From positions 2,046,001 to 2,110,000 of the forward strand of contig JADJXK010000001.1 of the NCBI GenBank assembly GCA_016710325.1: a stretch of 64,000 nucleotides of DNA. Reading direction: 5' to 3'. Numbering within the stretch: position 1 is the stretch's first letter; each line of letters starts with the position of its first letter. The notes beneath the pieces were generated by a model. That model was not told the origin of the DNA, did not search any database, and was given only the letters and a program-made list of their open reading frames with translations. Shown here piece by piece: positions 14,522-22,727 of this stretch. The translations under genes and the position numbers were made by a program. Origin of the DNA: Candidatus Leptofilum proximum (GTDB lineage: Bacteria > Chloroflexota > Anaerolineae > Promineifilales > Promineifilaceae).

Positions 14522-15568
14522 ATGCATAGACAGGACAGGCGGCAAACCCAAAACCTCATTTTTCTCTTGCTGCCACTTTTTGTTTTGGCCTGTGGTGCGG
14601 CCAGCCAGACGGAGCAGCCAGAAACGATGGCTTCTGATGCGACAGCGTTAACTTTTATCGGCACGGCCAATTTGCCCCCCGGATTTGATGCGGAAGGGCA
14701 CCGTGGAGCGCGCGGTCTGCTGCCAGAAAATACGCTGCCCGCTTTTGAAGCTGCGTTAGACCTGGGCGTTACCACGCTGGAGCTGGATTTACACTTCACC
14801 CAGGACGGCGAAGTGGTAGTCTGGCACGATCCGATCATTGACGACACCAAGTGTTATCTGCCCGACGATCCTGCCGACGCCAATGCGCCAGACCTGCGCA
14901 ATCCGCTGCGGCGCATTTTTATCAGCCAGCAGCCGCTGTCCGTGGTGCAGTCGTTCCGCTGTGACTTGAACCCGGACAGCGGGCGTTTTCCAGAGCAAAC
15001 GGCCGTCTCCACCCCCCTCGCTGGCAGCAGCTATCACATCGTCACCCTGGCCGAACTGTTTGATTTTGTGGCGCAGTACGCCAACTCTGAGCTAAAAACC
15101 GAAACACAGCGCCGCAACGCCGCCTCCGTGCAGTTCAACATCGAAACCAAGCGCGACCCCGACCATCCCGAATACATCGACGATGGTTTTACCGGCGGGG
15201 AAGCGGGGCCGTTTGAACGGGCGATATTGGAGGTGGTGAACGGCCGTTCCCTCACCAACCGCGTTATCATCCAAAGCTTCGACCACCGTTCCTTGCGCAC
15301 CATCCGCGAAATTGACACCAACATTCGCCTGGCGGCCCTGACCACCGGCGGCGAAGCTAAGCTAGACGTTTATGCCGCTTACCAATTCAACATCTGGTCC
15401 CCCAACCAGCGGGACGTCACGGCCGAACTTGTCAACAAAGCGCACGACGAAGGCTTGCTGGTCATCCCCTGGACCGTTAATGAGACCGCCGAAATGCGCC
15501 AGTTGATCGATTGGGGCGTTGATGGCATCATATCAGACTACCCGGACCGACTGCTTGCCTTGCCCTGA
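14522..15568 (+). CDS. ugpQ: Secreted glycerophosphodiester phosphodiesterase lipoprotein
   Basis: The 348-residue protein has a lipoprotein signal (hydrophobic core about 11-22, LACG lipobox) and a GDPD TIM-barrel. The general acid/base and metal motifs are present: GHRGARGLLPENTLPAFEAA (His-Arg, Glu-Asn), LELDLHFTQDG (metal Glu and Asp) and VVWHDP (second His), with a C-terminal GVDGIISDYPD. The enzyme should hydrolyse glycerophosphodiesters to glycerol-3-phosphate and an alcohol outside the membrane, supplying the UgpB-like importer encoded just upstream. An insertion of about 100 residues (about 95-205) is longer than in the simplest GDPD enzymes. It is separated from the transporter genes by a terminator and the folded element at 14353, so it probably has its own control. 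Confidence 0.9.
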   Translation: MHRQDRRQTQNLIFLLLPLFVLACGAASQTEQPETMASDATALTFIGTANLPPGFDAEGHRGARGLLPENTLPAFEAALDLGVTTLELDLHFTQDGEVVVWHDPIIDDTKCYLPDDPADANAPDLRNPLRRIFISQQPLSVVQSFRCDLNPDSGRFPEQTAVSTPLAGSSYHIVTLAELFDFVAQYANSELKTETQRRNAASVQFNIETKRDPDHPEYIDDGFTGGEAGPFERAILEVVNGRSLTNRVIIQSFDHRSLRTIREIDTNIRLAALTTGGEAKLDVYAAYQFNIWSPNQRDVTAELVNKAHDEGLLVIPWTVNETAEMRQLIDWGVDGIISDYPDRLLALP

Positions 15569-15578
15569 CAGGTGCAAG

Positions 15579-18500
15579 ATGAACAAATTTATGCCTCCCA
15601 AAAATCGATTGAACTTCCTCAGATCTTCTCTGCGAAGCTCTGTGTCTTCTCTGTGCCTCTCTGTGTTCCTGCTCTTTCTTTTCACCGCCTGCCAACCAGA
15701 ACCAGAGGTGGAAGCCACCCTGCAAACGCGCGAGTTTGCCAACGGCCTGCTCAACCCGGCCGGGATGGCCGAACTGCCCGACGGCACCGTGCTGGTGGCC
15801 GAAGAGGGCACCGGTAAAAACGATTTTTCGGCGGGTGTTTCCTTGATTACGCCGGATGGCCAGGTCGGCCGTTTGATCAGTGGCTTACCCAGCGGGCGGG
15901 ATTCCGGGGATTTGTCTGGAGTGCCCTTTGTGAAATTGTCGCCAGACGGCCGTACCCTCTACACATCACACTTCAACCTCGGCGCGCTTTACGCCCTGCC
16001 CGCCTCCGGCAGCTTCACCTTGCCCGAGACCCCGTTCACGGCCGACAATTTAGCCAAACGAATGGAACCGCTCAACAACGTCCAGCTCATTAACCCGTTC
16101 GACATGACCTTCGACCCCAACGGTATCCCCGTGGTGAGCGACGCCAGCGGCAACGGCGTGGCCAAAGAAACCGCAGACGGCGCTACCCGCTTTTTCCACC
16201 GCTTCTCGTCTATCCAGGTGGATAACGGCAGCATCGACCCCGTGCCGACGGGGATCGAGCGTGTGAACCGCGAATATTTTGTGACCCTCTTCGGCGGTTG
16301 CCCGTACCCGGCCAACAGCGGCCAGCTGGTGGCCATCGACGAAAACCGCAACGAACGCATCGTGCTGGACGGGCTGAACATGCCCATCGACGTGGCCCGC
16401 GGGCCGGACGGCACTATCTGGCTGCTGGAATTTGCCCGTTTCCGCCAGGATGCCTCCTGCTTCAGCGGCGCTGGCTACCTGGCCAACAGCGGCCGTCTGA
16501 GCCGCGTCTCAGTTAATGGCGACCTGGAACTGGTGCTGGACGGCCTGAACTTCCCTACCTCCGTGCTGCCGCGTGCCGATGGCTCGCTGCTCATCAGCCA
16601 GGTGTTTGAGGGCAATATCATCGAGGTGTACTGGGGGCAGCCGGAGCCAGAAAGTTTGTCCGCGCCGAAGGAAAACAGCCCCATTGCCACCGACCGCCAG
16701 GAGTTTGACGATCTGGATGCCGTTCTTCAAAGCGTGATTGACCGGGAAGAATTACGGCCGTATCCCGGCAGCGACACCCCCGAAGATGATCCCGCCCTGG
16801 TGAAGTTGGGCCAGCAGCTTTTCTTTGACCCGGTGCTGTCTGGCGACCAGAACATCAGCTGCGCCACTTGCCACCATCCAGCCCTGGCCATGGGCGACGG
16901 CCGTGCCCTGCCCATCGGCACCGGCGGCGAGGGGTTGGGGCCGCACCGCGAATTTGTGGAAACGGTCAATTTGGGCGCGGAGGAAGCGAACCTCACGGTG
17001 AATAATCCGTTTGTGGGCGCCTTTGTGCCGCGCAATTCGCCCACCATTTTGAACAGCGCCCTGCTGCCGGTGCAGTTTTGGGACGGCCGTGTGCAAAACT
17101 ACGCCGGGGTGGTGACCACGCTGGAAGACAACGTCAACCAGCGCCAGTTCACCGACGCTCTGGTGGCCCAGGCGATGTTCCCCGTTACCAGCCTGCACGA
17201 GATGGCCGGGGCCACGCTGGGCCACCTGCCGCCGGAGCGCGTGCGCCGCCAGTTGATGACCCGCCTGACCCAGATTCCCGGCTATGCCGGGCAGTTTGAA
17301 GCGCTGTTTGGCACGCCCAATCCAGACATTACGGCCGTTGTCTCCGCCATCGCCGCTTTTGAGCGTGAATTTATCATGACCGATTCCCCCTGGGACGACT
17401 ATCTGGCCGGGGACAGTGCTGCCTTGACCGCACAGCAGAAGCGGGGTGCATTGATTTTTTATGGCGAGAGCAATACGGCCGTCAACTGCGCCTCCTGCCA
17501 CGCGGGCGATCTCTTTACCGACCTGGAATTTCACAATTTGTTGGTGCCCCAACTGGGGCCGGGCAAAGGCCAGGGGCCGGAAGGCCGCGACGATTGGGGC
17601 CGCGCCGGGGCCACTTTCGATGCCCGCGACCGCTTCACTTTCCGCACCGCCCCGCTGCGCAACGTGGCGCTCACCGCACCCTATTTCCACAGCGGGGCGT
17701 ACCCCACGCTGGAGCTGGCCATCGCCCACCACGCCGATATTCACGGCATGGCCACCAGCTATGATCCCAGCCAATTTTTGCCGCCCGCATTTTACAGCAG
17801 CGTACGGCCGTACAACCCCGCAGACCAGCTCGCCACCGCCGCGCCCGAACTGATCAACGGCCTGCCGCTCACCGAGCAGGAAATCGGTGATCTGGTGGCC
17901 TTTTTGCAGGCGCTGACCGATCCGGCGGCGGCCGATTTGGACCATTTCATCCCTGAGTCGGTGCCCAGCGGCTTCCCGCTGGACCCCGTGCCTGCGGGCC
18001 TCACGGTGCCGTCTGGCGTGGCGGATGGGGGGAATACCGCCGTCACCGACACCGCCCCCGAGCCGACCGCCATCACCCAGTTACAGTTCAGCAACGTGGC
18101 CGCCCAGGTGGGGCTCAACTTCCAACACGGCGCCTTCCGCACCGCCATCTTTGCCGATCCGGCAGCGATGATGGGCGCGGGCCTGTGCTGGATCGACTAC
18201 GACCAGGACGGCTGGCAAGATTTGTACCTGGTGAACAGCCATGCCAAAGAGGAGCAGCGCTACTGGCAAGACAATGGCGGTTTGCCCACCAACGCCCTCT
18301 TCCGCAATGAGCAGGGGCAGTTCAGCGATGTCTCCACCCAAACCAGCACCAATCTGGCGCTGCGCGGCAACGGCTGCATCGCTGCCGACTTCAACCTGGA
18401 CGGCTGGCCCGATCTGTACATCACCGCCGACGGGCCGAACCAGCTGCTGTGGAACCAGGGTGACGGCACGTTTGTGGAAGGAGCGGCCGCCGCTGGCCTG

Positions 18501-19628
18501 GATGCGCCAGAGTGGAACAGCGCCGCCGCCGTGGCCGATGTGAATGCCGACGGCTGGCCCGATCTGTTTGTGGGTGCGTACATCAGCTTGCAGCACAAGA
18601 TTCCCCATCCCAGCGGCGCGTTCCCGCAGGATTATTACGGCCTGCCGGACCGAATGTACGTGAACAACGGCGATGGCACCTTCCGCGAAGTGACCACCGA
18701 GGTTGGATTGGAGCGGGAAGAGCGCGCCCTGGGGGCCATTTTTACTGATTTGGACAATGACGGCCGTTTCGAACTTTATATCGCCAACGACGGCCAGCCC
18801 AACCGCCTGTATACGGCCGTTCCCGACGACAGCCCGGCCGGTTTCCACTTCGACGACTTGAGCCTCACCGCTGACATCGGCGACTCGGGCAGCGGCATGG
18901 GTGTGACCGGCGGCGATTATGATGGCGACGGCCGTTTTGACCTCTTTGTTACCAACTGGGAAGCCGAACTCAACGCCCTCTACCGCAACGAGATCGACGA
19001 GCGGGGCGAGTTGGTCTTCCGCTACAGCACCTACCGTATCGGCATCAGCGGCCTGGGCAACAACATGACCGGCTGGGGCACCCACTTCGCCGATTTTGAC
19101 CAGGACGGGGATATGGATCTGGTGACGGTGAACGGCCGTGTGCCCGTCTCCAACCTCAATACCGATCCCGAACTGGTGCGCTTTTATGGCAACATGCAGC
19201 AGGAAGGCAAGCCGGGCCAGTTCCGCGAATGGACGCGCCAGGTAGGCCTGCATGAAGACGGCGTAGGGCCGCTGCTGGCCCGCGGCAGCGCCATGGCCGA
19301 CTATGACAACGACGGCGACCTGGACATTGCCATCAACACCATTGGCGGGGCGCCTGCGCTGCTGCAAAACAACCACGCCTCCGGCAGCTGGCTGCAAATT
19401 CAGCTCAACGGCTTTTATCCCGGCGCGGTGGTGGAGGTGGAACTGCCGGACGGCCGTATCCTGATGCGCGAGTGGCACGTGGGCAGCAGCTACCTGGCGT
19501 CGGAAGACACCCGGCTGCACGTGGGGCTGGGCCAATTTGACGAGGCGGCCCTGGTGCGGGTAAGATGGCAGGACGGGGTGTGGGAACAAACGGCCGTAGC
19601 CGCCAATCAGCTGCTCAAACTTCCCTGA
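15579..19628 (+). CDS. Giant lipoprotein fusing a propeller domain, a di-haem cytochrome c peroxidase/MauG domain, and VCBS-UnbV repeats
   Basis: The 1349-residue protein starts at ATG 15579 with a lipoprotein signal ending LFTAC. Residues about 45-370 are a ScyD/ScyE- or NHL-like beta-propeller (GLLNPAGMAELPDGTVLVAEE and similar strands). Residues about 400-800 are a di-haem cytochrome c peroxidase/MauG domain with haem sites CATCH (about 426) and CASCH (about 636). Residues about 835-1260 hold FG-GAP/VCBS calcium-binding repeats of the form DYDQDGWQDLYLVN, and the end is an ASPIC/UnbV domain. Haem attachment implies export and maturation outside the membrane. The order suggests an oxidase acting on a secreted substrate bound by the flanking propellers, but no substrate can be named. 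The signal peptide is encoded by a dispersed CTCTGTG repeat. Confidence 0.85.
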   Translation: MNKFMPPKNRLNFLRSSLRSSVSSLCLSVFLLFLFTACQPEPEVEATLQTREFANGLLNPAGMAELPDGTVLVAEEGTGKNDFSAGVSLITPDGQVGRLISGLPSGRDSGDLSGVPFVKLSPDGRTLYTSHFNLGALYALPASGSFTLPETPFTADNLAKRMEPLNNVQLINPFDMTFDPNGIPVVSDASGNGVAKETADGATRFFHRFSSIQVDNGSIDPVPTGIERVNREYFVTLFGGCPYPANSGQLVAIDENRNERIVLDGLNMPIDVARGPDGTIWLLEFARFRQDASCFSGAGYLANSGRLSRVSVNGDLELVLDGLNFPTSVLPRADGSLLISQVFEGNIIEVYWGQPEPESLSAPKENSPIATDRQEFDDLDAVLQSVIDREELRPYPGSDTPEDDPALVKLGQQLFFDPVLSGDQNISCATCHHPALAMGDGRALPIGTGGEGLGPHREFVETVNLGAEEANLTVNNPFVGAFVPRNSPTILNSALLPVQFWDGRVQNYAGVVTTLEDNVNQRQFTDALVAQAMFPVTSLHEMAGATLGHLPPERVRRQLMTRLTQIPGYAGQFEALFGTPNPDITAVVSAIAAFEREFIMTDSPWDDYLAGDSAALTAQQKRGALIFYGESNTAVNCASCHAGDLFTDLEFHNLLVPQLGPGKGQGPEGRDDWGRAGATFDARDRFTFRTAPLRNVALTAPYFHSGAYPTLELAIAHHADIHGMATSYDPSQFLPPAFYSSVRPYNPADQLATAAPELINGLPLTEQEIGDLVAFLQALTDPAAADLDHFIPESVPSGFPLDPVPAGLTVPSGVADGGNTAVTDTAPEPTAITQLQFSNVAAQVGLNFQHGAFRTAIFADPAAMMGAGLCWIDYDQDGWQDLYLVNSHAKEEQRYWQDNGGLPTNALFRNEQGQFSDVSTQTSTNLALRGNGCIAADFNLDGWPDLYITADGPNQLLWNQGDGTFVEGAAAAGLDAPEWNSAAAVADVNADGWPDLFVGAYISLQHKIPHPSGAFPQDYYGLPDRMYVNNGDGTFREVTTEVGLEREERALGAIFTDLDNDGRFELYIANDGQPNRLYTAVPDDSPAGFHFDDLSLTADIGDSGSGMGVTGGDYDGDGRFDLFVTNWEAELNALYRNEIDERGELVFRYSTYRIGISGLGNNMTGWGTHFADFDQDGDMDLVTVNGRVPVSNLNTDPELVRFYGNMQQEGKPGQFREWTRQVGLHEDGVGPLLARGSAMADYDNDGDLDIAINTIGGAPALLQNNHASGSWLQIQLNGFYPGAVVEVELPDGRILMREWHVGSSYLASEDTRLHVGLGQFDEAALVRVRWQDGVWEQTAVAANQLLKLP
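15624..15670 (+). repeat. CTCTGTG-type dispersed repeat forming the signal-peptide coding region
   Basis: The tract of repeated TCTCTGTG words (reverse complement of the common CACAGAGA spacer repeat) encodes the segment SSLRSSVSSLCLSVF of the lipoprotein at 15579. It is of the same general type as 9196-9240 and 30506-30545. Confidence 0.6.
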
Positions 19629-19667
19629 AACTTAACCACGACTGTTTCCCAACGAATCGAGGCCAAG

Positions 19668-19766
19668 ATGGATAAAACAACAACCAGCGATCTATTCGCA
19701 CCTCTTTCGACCCCAAAAATTACAAATATGATCCGCAGCTATGAACGCAAACTCGACCCTGACTAG
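19668..19766 (+). CDS. Possible 32-residue small protein upstream of the membrane protein
   Basis: ATG 19668 is preceded by a GAGG site and followed by 32 codons (MDKTTTSDLF to YERKLDPD) ending at TAG 19764-19766. The next gene starts 11 bases later behind AGAGGA. It has no membrane segment or recognised motif. Spacing and ribosome site suggest translation, perhaps coupled to the 506-residue gene. It may equally be a chance frame. Confidence 0.4.
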   Translation: MDKTTTSDLFAPLSTPKITNMIRSYERKLDPD

Positions 19767-19777
19767 AGGACTAACCT

Positions 19778-21298
19778 ATGCTTGAGACCATTCAGCAGTC
19801 GGTAAAGCATCACGATCAATACCAGATTGAAATCAAGCTTGATTACGAACTGCACGCCGACCAGAAAACACGCTACCAGATAGCCACCTACTTTTTTGTG
19901 CCGCAAAGTCTGGGCATCACGCCGCAAACTTATGGCAGGCAAACCTTTTACCAGGATGTGCAAAGCCACATTCGCCTGAAAACGCCCAGCCTCAACCTGC
20001 GTGAATTCACCGAAGGCGACCGCTCGCCGCTGTGCAAAATCGAGCAGATGGTGCGCCAGAGCAGCTGGCTGAGCAATCCGGAGTGTCATGCCCAAATTGT
20101 GACGCAAATGAAGCTGCTCAGCGCCATGCTCAAAAGTGCTCTGCGCGAACACTTTATTCTCATCGAGCGGCGCGTGGCCGAAGTCCACGCCACGCCGCAC
20201 GGCAAGGCTTACATCCTGGTTCACACCCTGGTGGATGAGTTTTTAACCGAAACCACGCGGGTGGCGCAGCGGTTCCGCGCTCTGCTGGCGGACTTCAACC
20301 TGCCCAACGTACCCGATACCGTCTTTACGGCCTACACCTTCACCGATGAATCGCTCAGCATTTTGATCGAAGAAAGCGCGGTGGAGATGTTTCAGGTGGT
20401 TGATGAATATTTGAAGAAGACAAATCAGCCAGATTACAAAATGGCCCTCAGCGAGGTGACCACACGGGAGACAAAATACCGCAAAATGCGAGGGTACCAG
20501 TCGGTTTTGGTCGAGGGCAGTGACAACGAAACGTATTTGTACCGGGCCTCCATTTTAAAGAAGTATGCTTCCAGCGTGCTCTTTTTGAACACCGACGTGC
20601 AGCCAGACGGCCGTTACTGGGAGCAGTTTATGCTGTCGTTGGCGGCCGGCCTGGCGATGATTTTTGCTACGGCCGTTGCCTTCTATTTTCAGTATGAATA
20701 CGGCAATTTTACGCTGCCATTTTTTATTGCCCTGGTCATCGGTTACATGTTTAAAGACCGGATCAAAGAGGTTAGCCGTATCATCTTTTCCCGCCGCCTG
20801 GAAAAATACCTGTTCGATCGCCGCATCATCATTCGCACCCAAGATGGGCAGCATCGCCTGGGCGTTTTGCGCGAAAAAGTGCGGTTTATCAAGGAGCGTG
20901 AAGTGCCCCTGTCTGTCATTCGGGCCCGCAGCCGAGATCAAATTACGGATTTGTCGAACGAGGGGCGGGGGGAAAGCATCATCTGCTACACCAAGGAAAT
21001 TGAGCTGCAAATCAAAGACCCGGAAGCCATTCTGCCTGGCTTCCCGGAGATCACAGGCATAAACGACATCATGCGCTTTGACGTGCGCCACTTCCTCAAC
21101 AAGATGGCCGAGCCGGTGCAGGAGCGCTTCCTTATTCGCAATGGTGAGCTGGTTTCACTGCCCTGCCAGAAGGTGTATCACGTGAATTTAATTGCCCGGT
21201 ACAAAACTGTCCAGCCGGGCATCAACAAAGAAAACCGCCACCTGCGCCTGATATTGAACCAGCACGGCATCCGGCGGCTGGAAAAGGTATCCTCGTAG
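19778..21298 (+). CDS. Unrecognised 506-residue protein with two central membrane helices
   Basis: I do not recognise this family. The N-terminal 280 residues look soluble and mixed alpha/beta (IEIKLDYELHADQKTRYQIATYFF at the start, basic stretches such as RETKYRKMRGYQS). Two adjacent hydrophobic helices follow (about 284-306 and 312-328) with a short NFTLPF turn, then a basic DRIKEVSRIIFSRRLEKY segment and a C-terminal soluble domain rich in charged residues ending RLILNQHGIRRLEKVSS. Both large domains should therefore be cytoplasmic, joined by a membrane hairpin. It is preceded by AGAGGA and a 32-codon frame. The stop codon lies within a palindrome shared with the convergent MOSC gene. An anchoring or signalling role is conceivable but not supported. 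Confidence 0.7.
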   Translation: MLETIQQSVKHHDQYQIEIKLDYELHADQKTRYQIATYFFVPQSLGITPQTYGRQTFYQDVQSHIRLKTPSLNLREFTEGDRSPLCKIEQMVRQSSWLSNPECHAQIVTQMKLLSAMLKSALREHFILIERRVAEVHATPHGKAYILVHTLVDEFLTETTRVAQRFRALLADFNLPNVPDTVFTAYTFTDESLSILIEESAVEMFQVVDEYLKKTNQPDYKMALSEVTTRETKYRKMRGYQSVLVEGSDNETYLYRASILKKYASSVLFLNTDVQPDGRYWEQFMLSLAAGLAMIFATAVAFYFQYEYGNFTLPFFIALVIGYMFKDRIKEVSRIIFSRRLEKYLFDRRIIIRTQDGQHRLGVLREKVRFIKEREVPLSVIRARSRDQITDLSNEGRGESIICYTKEIELQIKDPEAILPGFPEITGINDIMRFDVRHFLNKMAEPVQERFLIRNGELVSLPCQKVYHVNLIARYKTVQPGINKENRHLRLILNQHGIRRLEKVSS

Positions 21299-21340
21299 AG
21301 ACGTTGCAATGCAACGTCTCTACGCAATGCAACGTCTCTA
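21295..21340. terminator. Palindromic repeat supplying stop codons to two convergent genes
   Basis: GTAGAGACGTTGCA (21295-21308) is inverted at 21310-21323, and the right arm is repeated again at 21324-21340. The TAG of the plus-strand gene (21296-21298) and the TAG of the minus-strand MOSC gene (21338-21340) both come from copies of GTAGAG/CTCTAC. The tract probably serves as a shared bidirectional transcript end. Confidence 0.75.
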
Positions 21341-21898
21341 TGGGGTGGCTTTTGTGACAGTGTCCCCAATGCGAATGGTGCCGGGCTGAACAACTCTAGT
21401 ATTGATGCCGCGCAGGTGCAGCTGCTTGCCGATGGGTGAGTTGACAAACTTCATGGCATCCTTACCAAAGCGGGCGACGAACTTTTGGCAGCCAGTGTGG
21501 GGTTTTGCCGTCACTTCCACAATGGCCTGGCCTATTTCCAGGCGCGTACCGGGTGGAATGTTTTCCGCACTCAGATCAAAATCAACGTACAGTTGGTCAC
21601 CCGCCAATGGCCAGCGGTCACGGCTTTGGGCCACCAGGTCGGCGGCGCGGCAGTTCATCAGGGTGAGCTGGGCCTCAGGGTTGGCCGTACCATCGGGCAT
21701 CGAATTGCTGCCGCGGGCCTGCCAGTTGTCGCCAACCAGGCCAACGGCCGTATCCAGCACCCCCTCATGCAGCAGTTCCCGTTCATCGGTAAACGGCCGT
21801 CGCACGATTAGCTCCAGCACGCCGCCATCCTGCGGTGACTGCCGGATGTGCTCCAGCCCCGCCTCTAACTCGGCCATCGTCAAATGTTTGATCGTCAT
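21338..21898 (-). CDS. MOSC-domain protein
   Basis: The 186-residue protein (ATG 21898, with GGGAGAG upstream) is a compact MOSC domain, related to the C-terminal sulfurase-like domain of molybdenum cofactor sulfurases and to YiiM. Recognisable pieces are the GDNWQARGS strand, NIPPGTRLEIGQAIVEVTAKPHTGC, and the invariant Cys in PHTGCQKFVARFG, which is the residue that carries persulfide or contacts the cofactor. Free-standing MOSC proteins take part in Moco sulfuration or detoxify N-hydroxylated compounds. It is transcribed toward the 506-residue gene, and no molybdenum enzyme is in the window. An in-frame start at 22033 would overlap the TetR promoter and was rejected. Confidence 0.85.
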   Translation of the reverse strand: MTIKHLTMAELEAGLEHIRQSPQDGGVLELIVRRPFTDERELLHEGVLDTAVGLVGDNWQARGSNSMPDGTANPEAQLTLMNCRAADLVAQSRDRWPLAGDQLYVDFDLSAENIPPGTRLEIGQAIVEVTAKPHTGCQKFVARFGKDAMKFVNSPIGKQLHLRGINTRVVQPGTIRIGDTVTKATP

Positions 21899-22026
21899 AG
21901 GTTTTCTCTCCCAAAAAAAGCGGTTGTTCTTCAAGTTGATAGGTGTTTTCCAGTACCAGAATGATAAATCAGAGTTGGCTGTGGTGGCAAACGGCCGTTT
22001 GCCGGGTATGGGGCTTGTGGGGGCAC

Positions 22027-22059
22027 TTGACACTTACATACATACATGTTAGTATGTAA
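22027..22059 (+). promoter_or_regulatory. Promoter of the TetR gene with embedded operator
   Basis: TTGACA (22027-22032) and TAGTAT (22050-22055) are 17 bp apart, placing the transcript start at about 22062, almost on the ATG at 22063, so the mRNA should be leaderless. TTACATAC (22034-22041) and its exact complement (22052-22059) flank a 10-bp centre and overlap the -10 box, a good autorepression site. Confidence 0.75.
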
Positions 22060-22062
22060 ATC

Positions 22063-22671
22063 ATGAGACGTACCGCCGAAGAAGCCGCTCAGACGCGACA
22101 ATCCATCCTGGATGCTGCACTGTTAGTGTTTAGCAAAAAAGGGTATCATGCCACGCGCTTAACCGATATTGCTCAGGAGGCTGAAGTGACCCGTGGCGCG
22201 ATCTATCATCACTTTGATAATAAAGCTAAACTTTACGAGGCATTACTTGATGAAGCGTCTGCTATGGGCAGTGATGCTGTTCAGCAGGCAATGGCTGGCG
22301 GCGGTAGCTTCGCCGAAATATGTGGACGTATTTTAAGTAGCTCGCTCGCGGTGCTGGAAACCAACGTTCAGATGCGGCAGATTATGGAGTTGAGCCTGTT
22401 TAAAATCGGATTTGATCCCGAGCTGGCTGAACTTGATGAGGCGCGACAGCAGCAAGCCGTAACAACTGTGGAAGCGATTGCCCAGATGATGCAGGCTGGC
22501 ATTGCCAACGGTGATTTAAAACCAAACCTGGACGCCCTTGATGCAGCCCGTGCGTTTATTGCCTACCAGAATGGTCTCATTATGTTGTGGCTTACCAACC
22601 GGCAGGCGTTTTCAATAGGGGAGCGGGCTGCCCAATTTGCTGAGATATTTTTAGAAGGCATTGTTGCCTGA
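22063..22671 (+). CDS. TetR/AcrR-family transcriptional repressor
   Basis: The 202-residue protein has the N-terminal TetR helix-turn-helix (about residues 10-56; GYHATRLTDIAQEAEVTRGAIYHHFDNKAKLYEAL) and a helical ligand-binding C-terminal domain like that of TtgR/AcrR repressors. Such proteins release DNA when they bind small hydrophobic compounds. Similar palindromes made of CATAC/GTATG words lie in its own promoter (22034-22059) and before the next gene (22689-22709), so it probably represses itself and the CPBP gene. The message appears leaderless. Confidence 0.9.
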   Translation: MRRTAEEAAQTRQSILDAALLVFSKKGYHATRLTDIAQEAEVTRGAIYHHFDNKAKLYEALLDEASAMGSDAVQQAMAGGGSFAEICGRILSSSLAVLETNVQMRQIMELSLFKIGFDPELAELDEARQQQAVTTVEAIAQMMQAGIANGDLKPNLDALDAARAFIAYQNGLIMLWLTNRQAFSIGERAAQFAEIFLEGIVA

Positions 22672-22688
22672 TATTTTTTTATCAATTA

Positions 22689-22709
22689 TACATACACATA
22701 CGTATGTAA
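22689..22709 (+). promoter_or_regulatory. Second TetR-type operator upstream of the CPBP gene
   Basis: TACATAC (22689-22695) is followed by the perfect 12-bp palindrome ACATACGTATGT (22696-22707). These words match the operator at 22034-22059. It lies 19 bases before the CPBP start codon, between the two genes. Confidence 0.7.
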
Positions 22710-22727
22710 GAAGCTAAGGAGATAGAA

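Noticed and set aside
18081..19589. Long antisense open frame (502 codons) opposite the VCBS/UnbV region
   Set aside because: It is a shadow of the repetitive GC-rich VCBS coding sequence, with no start-site signal and repetitive Val/Gly/His composition.
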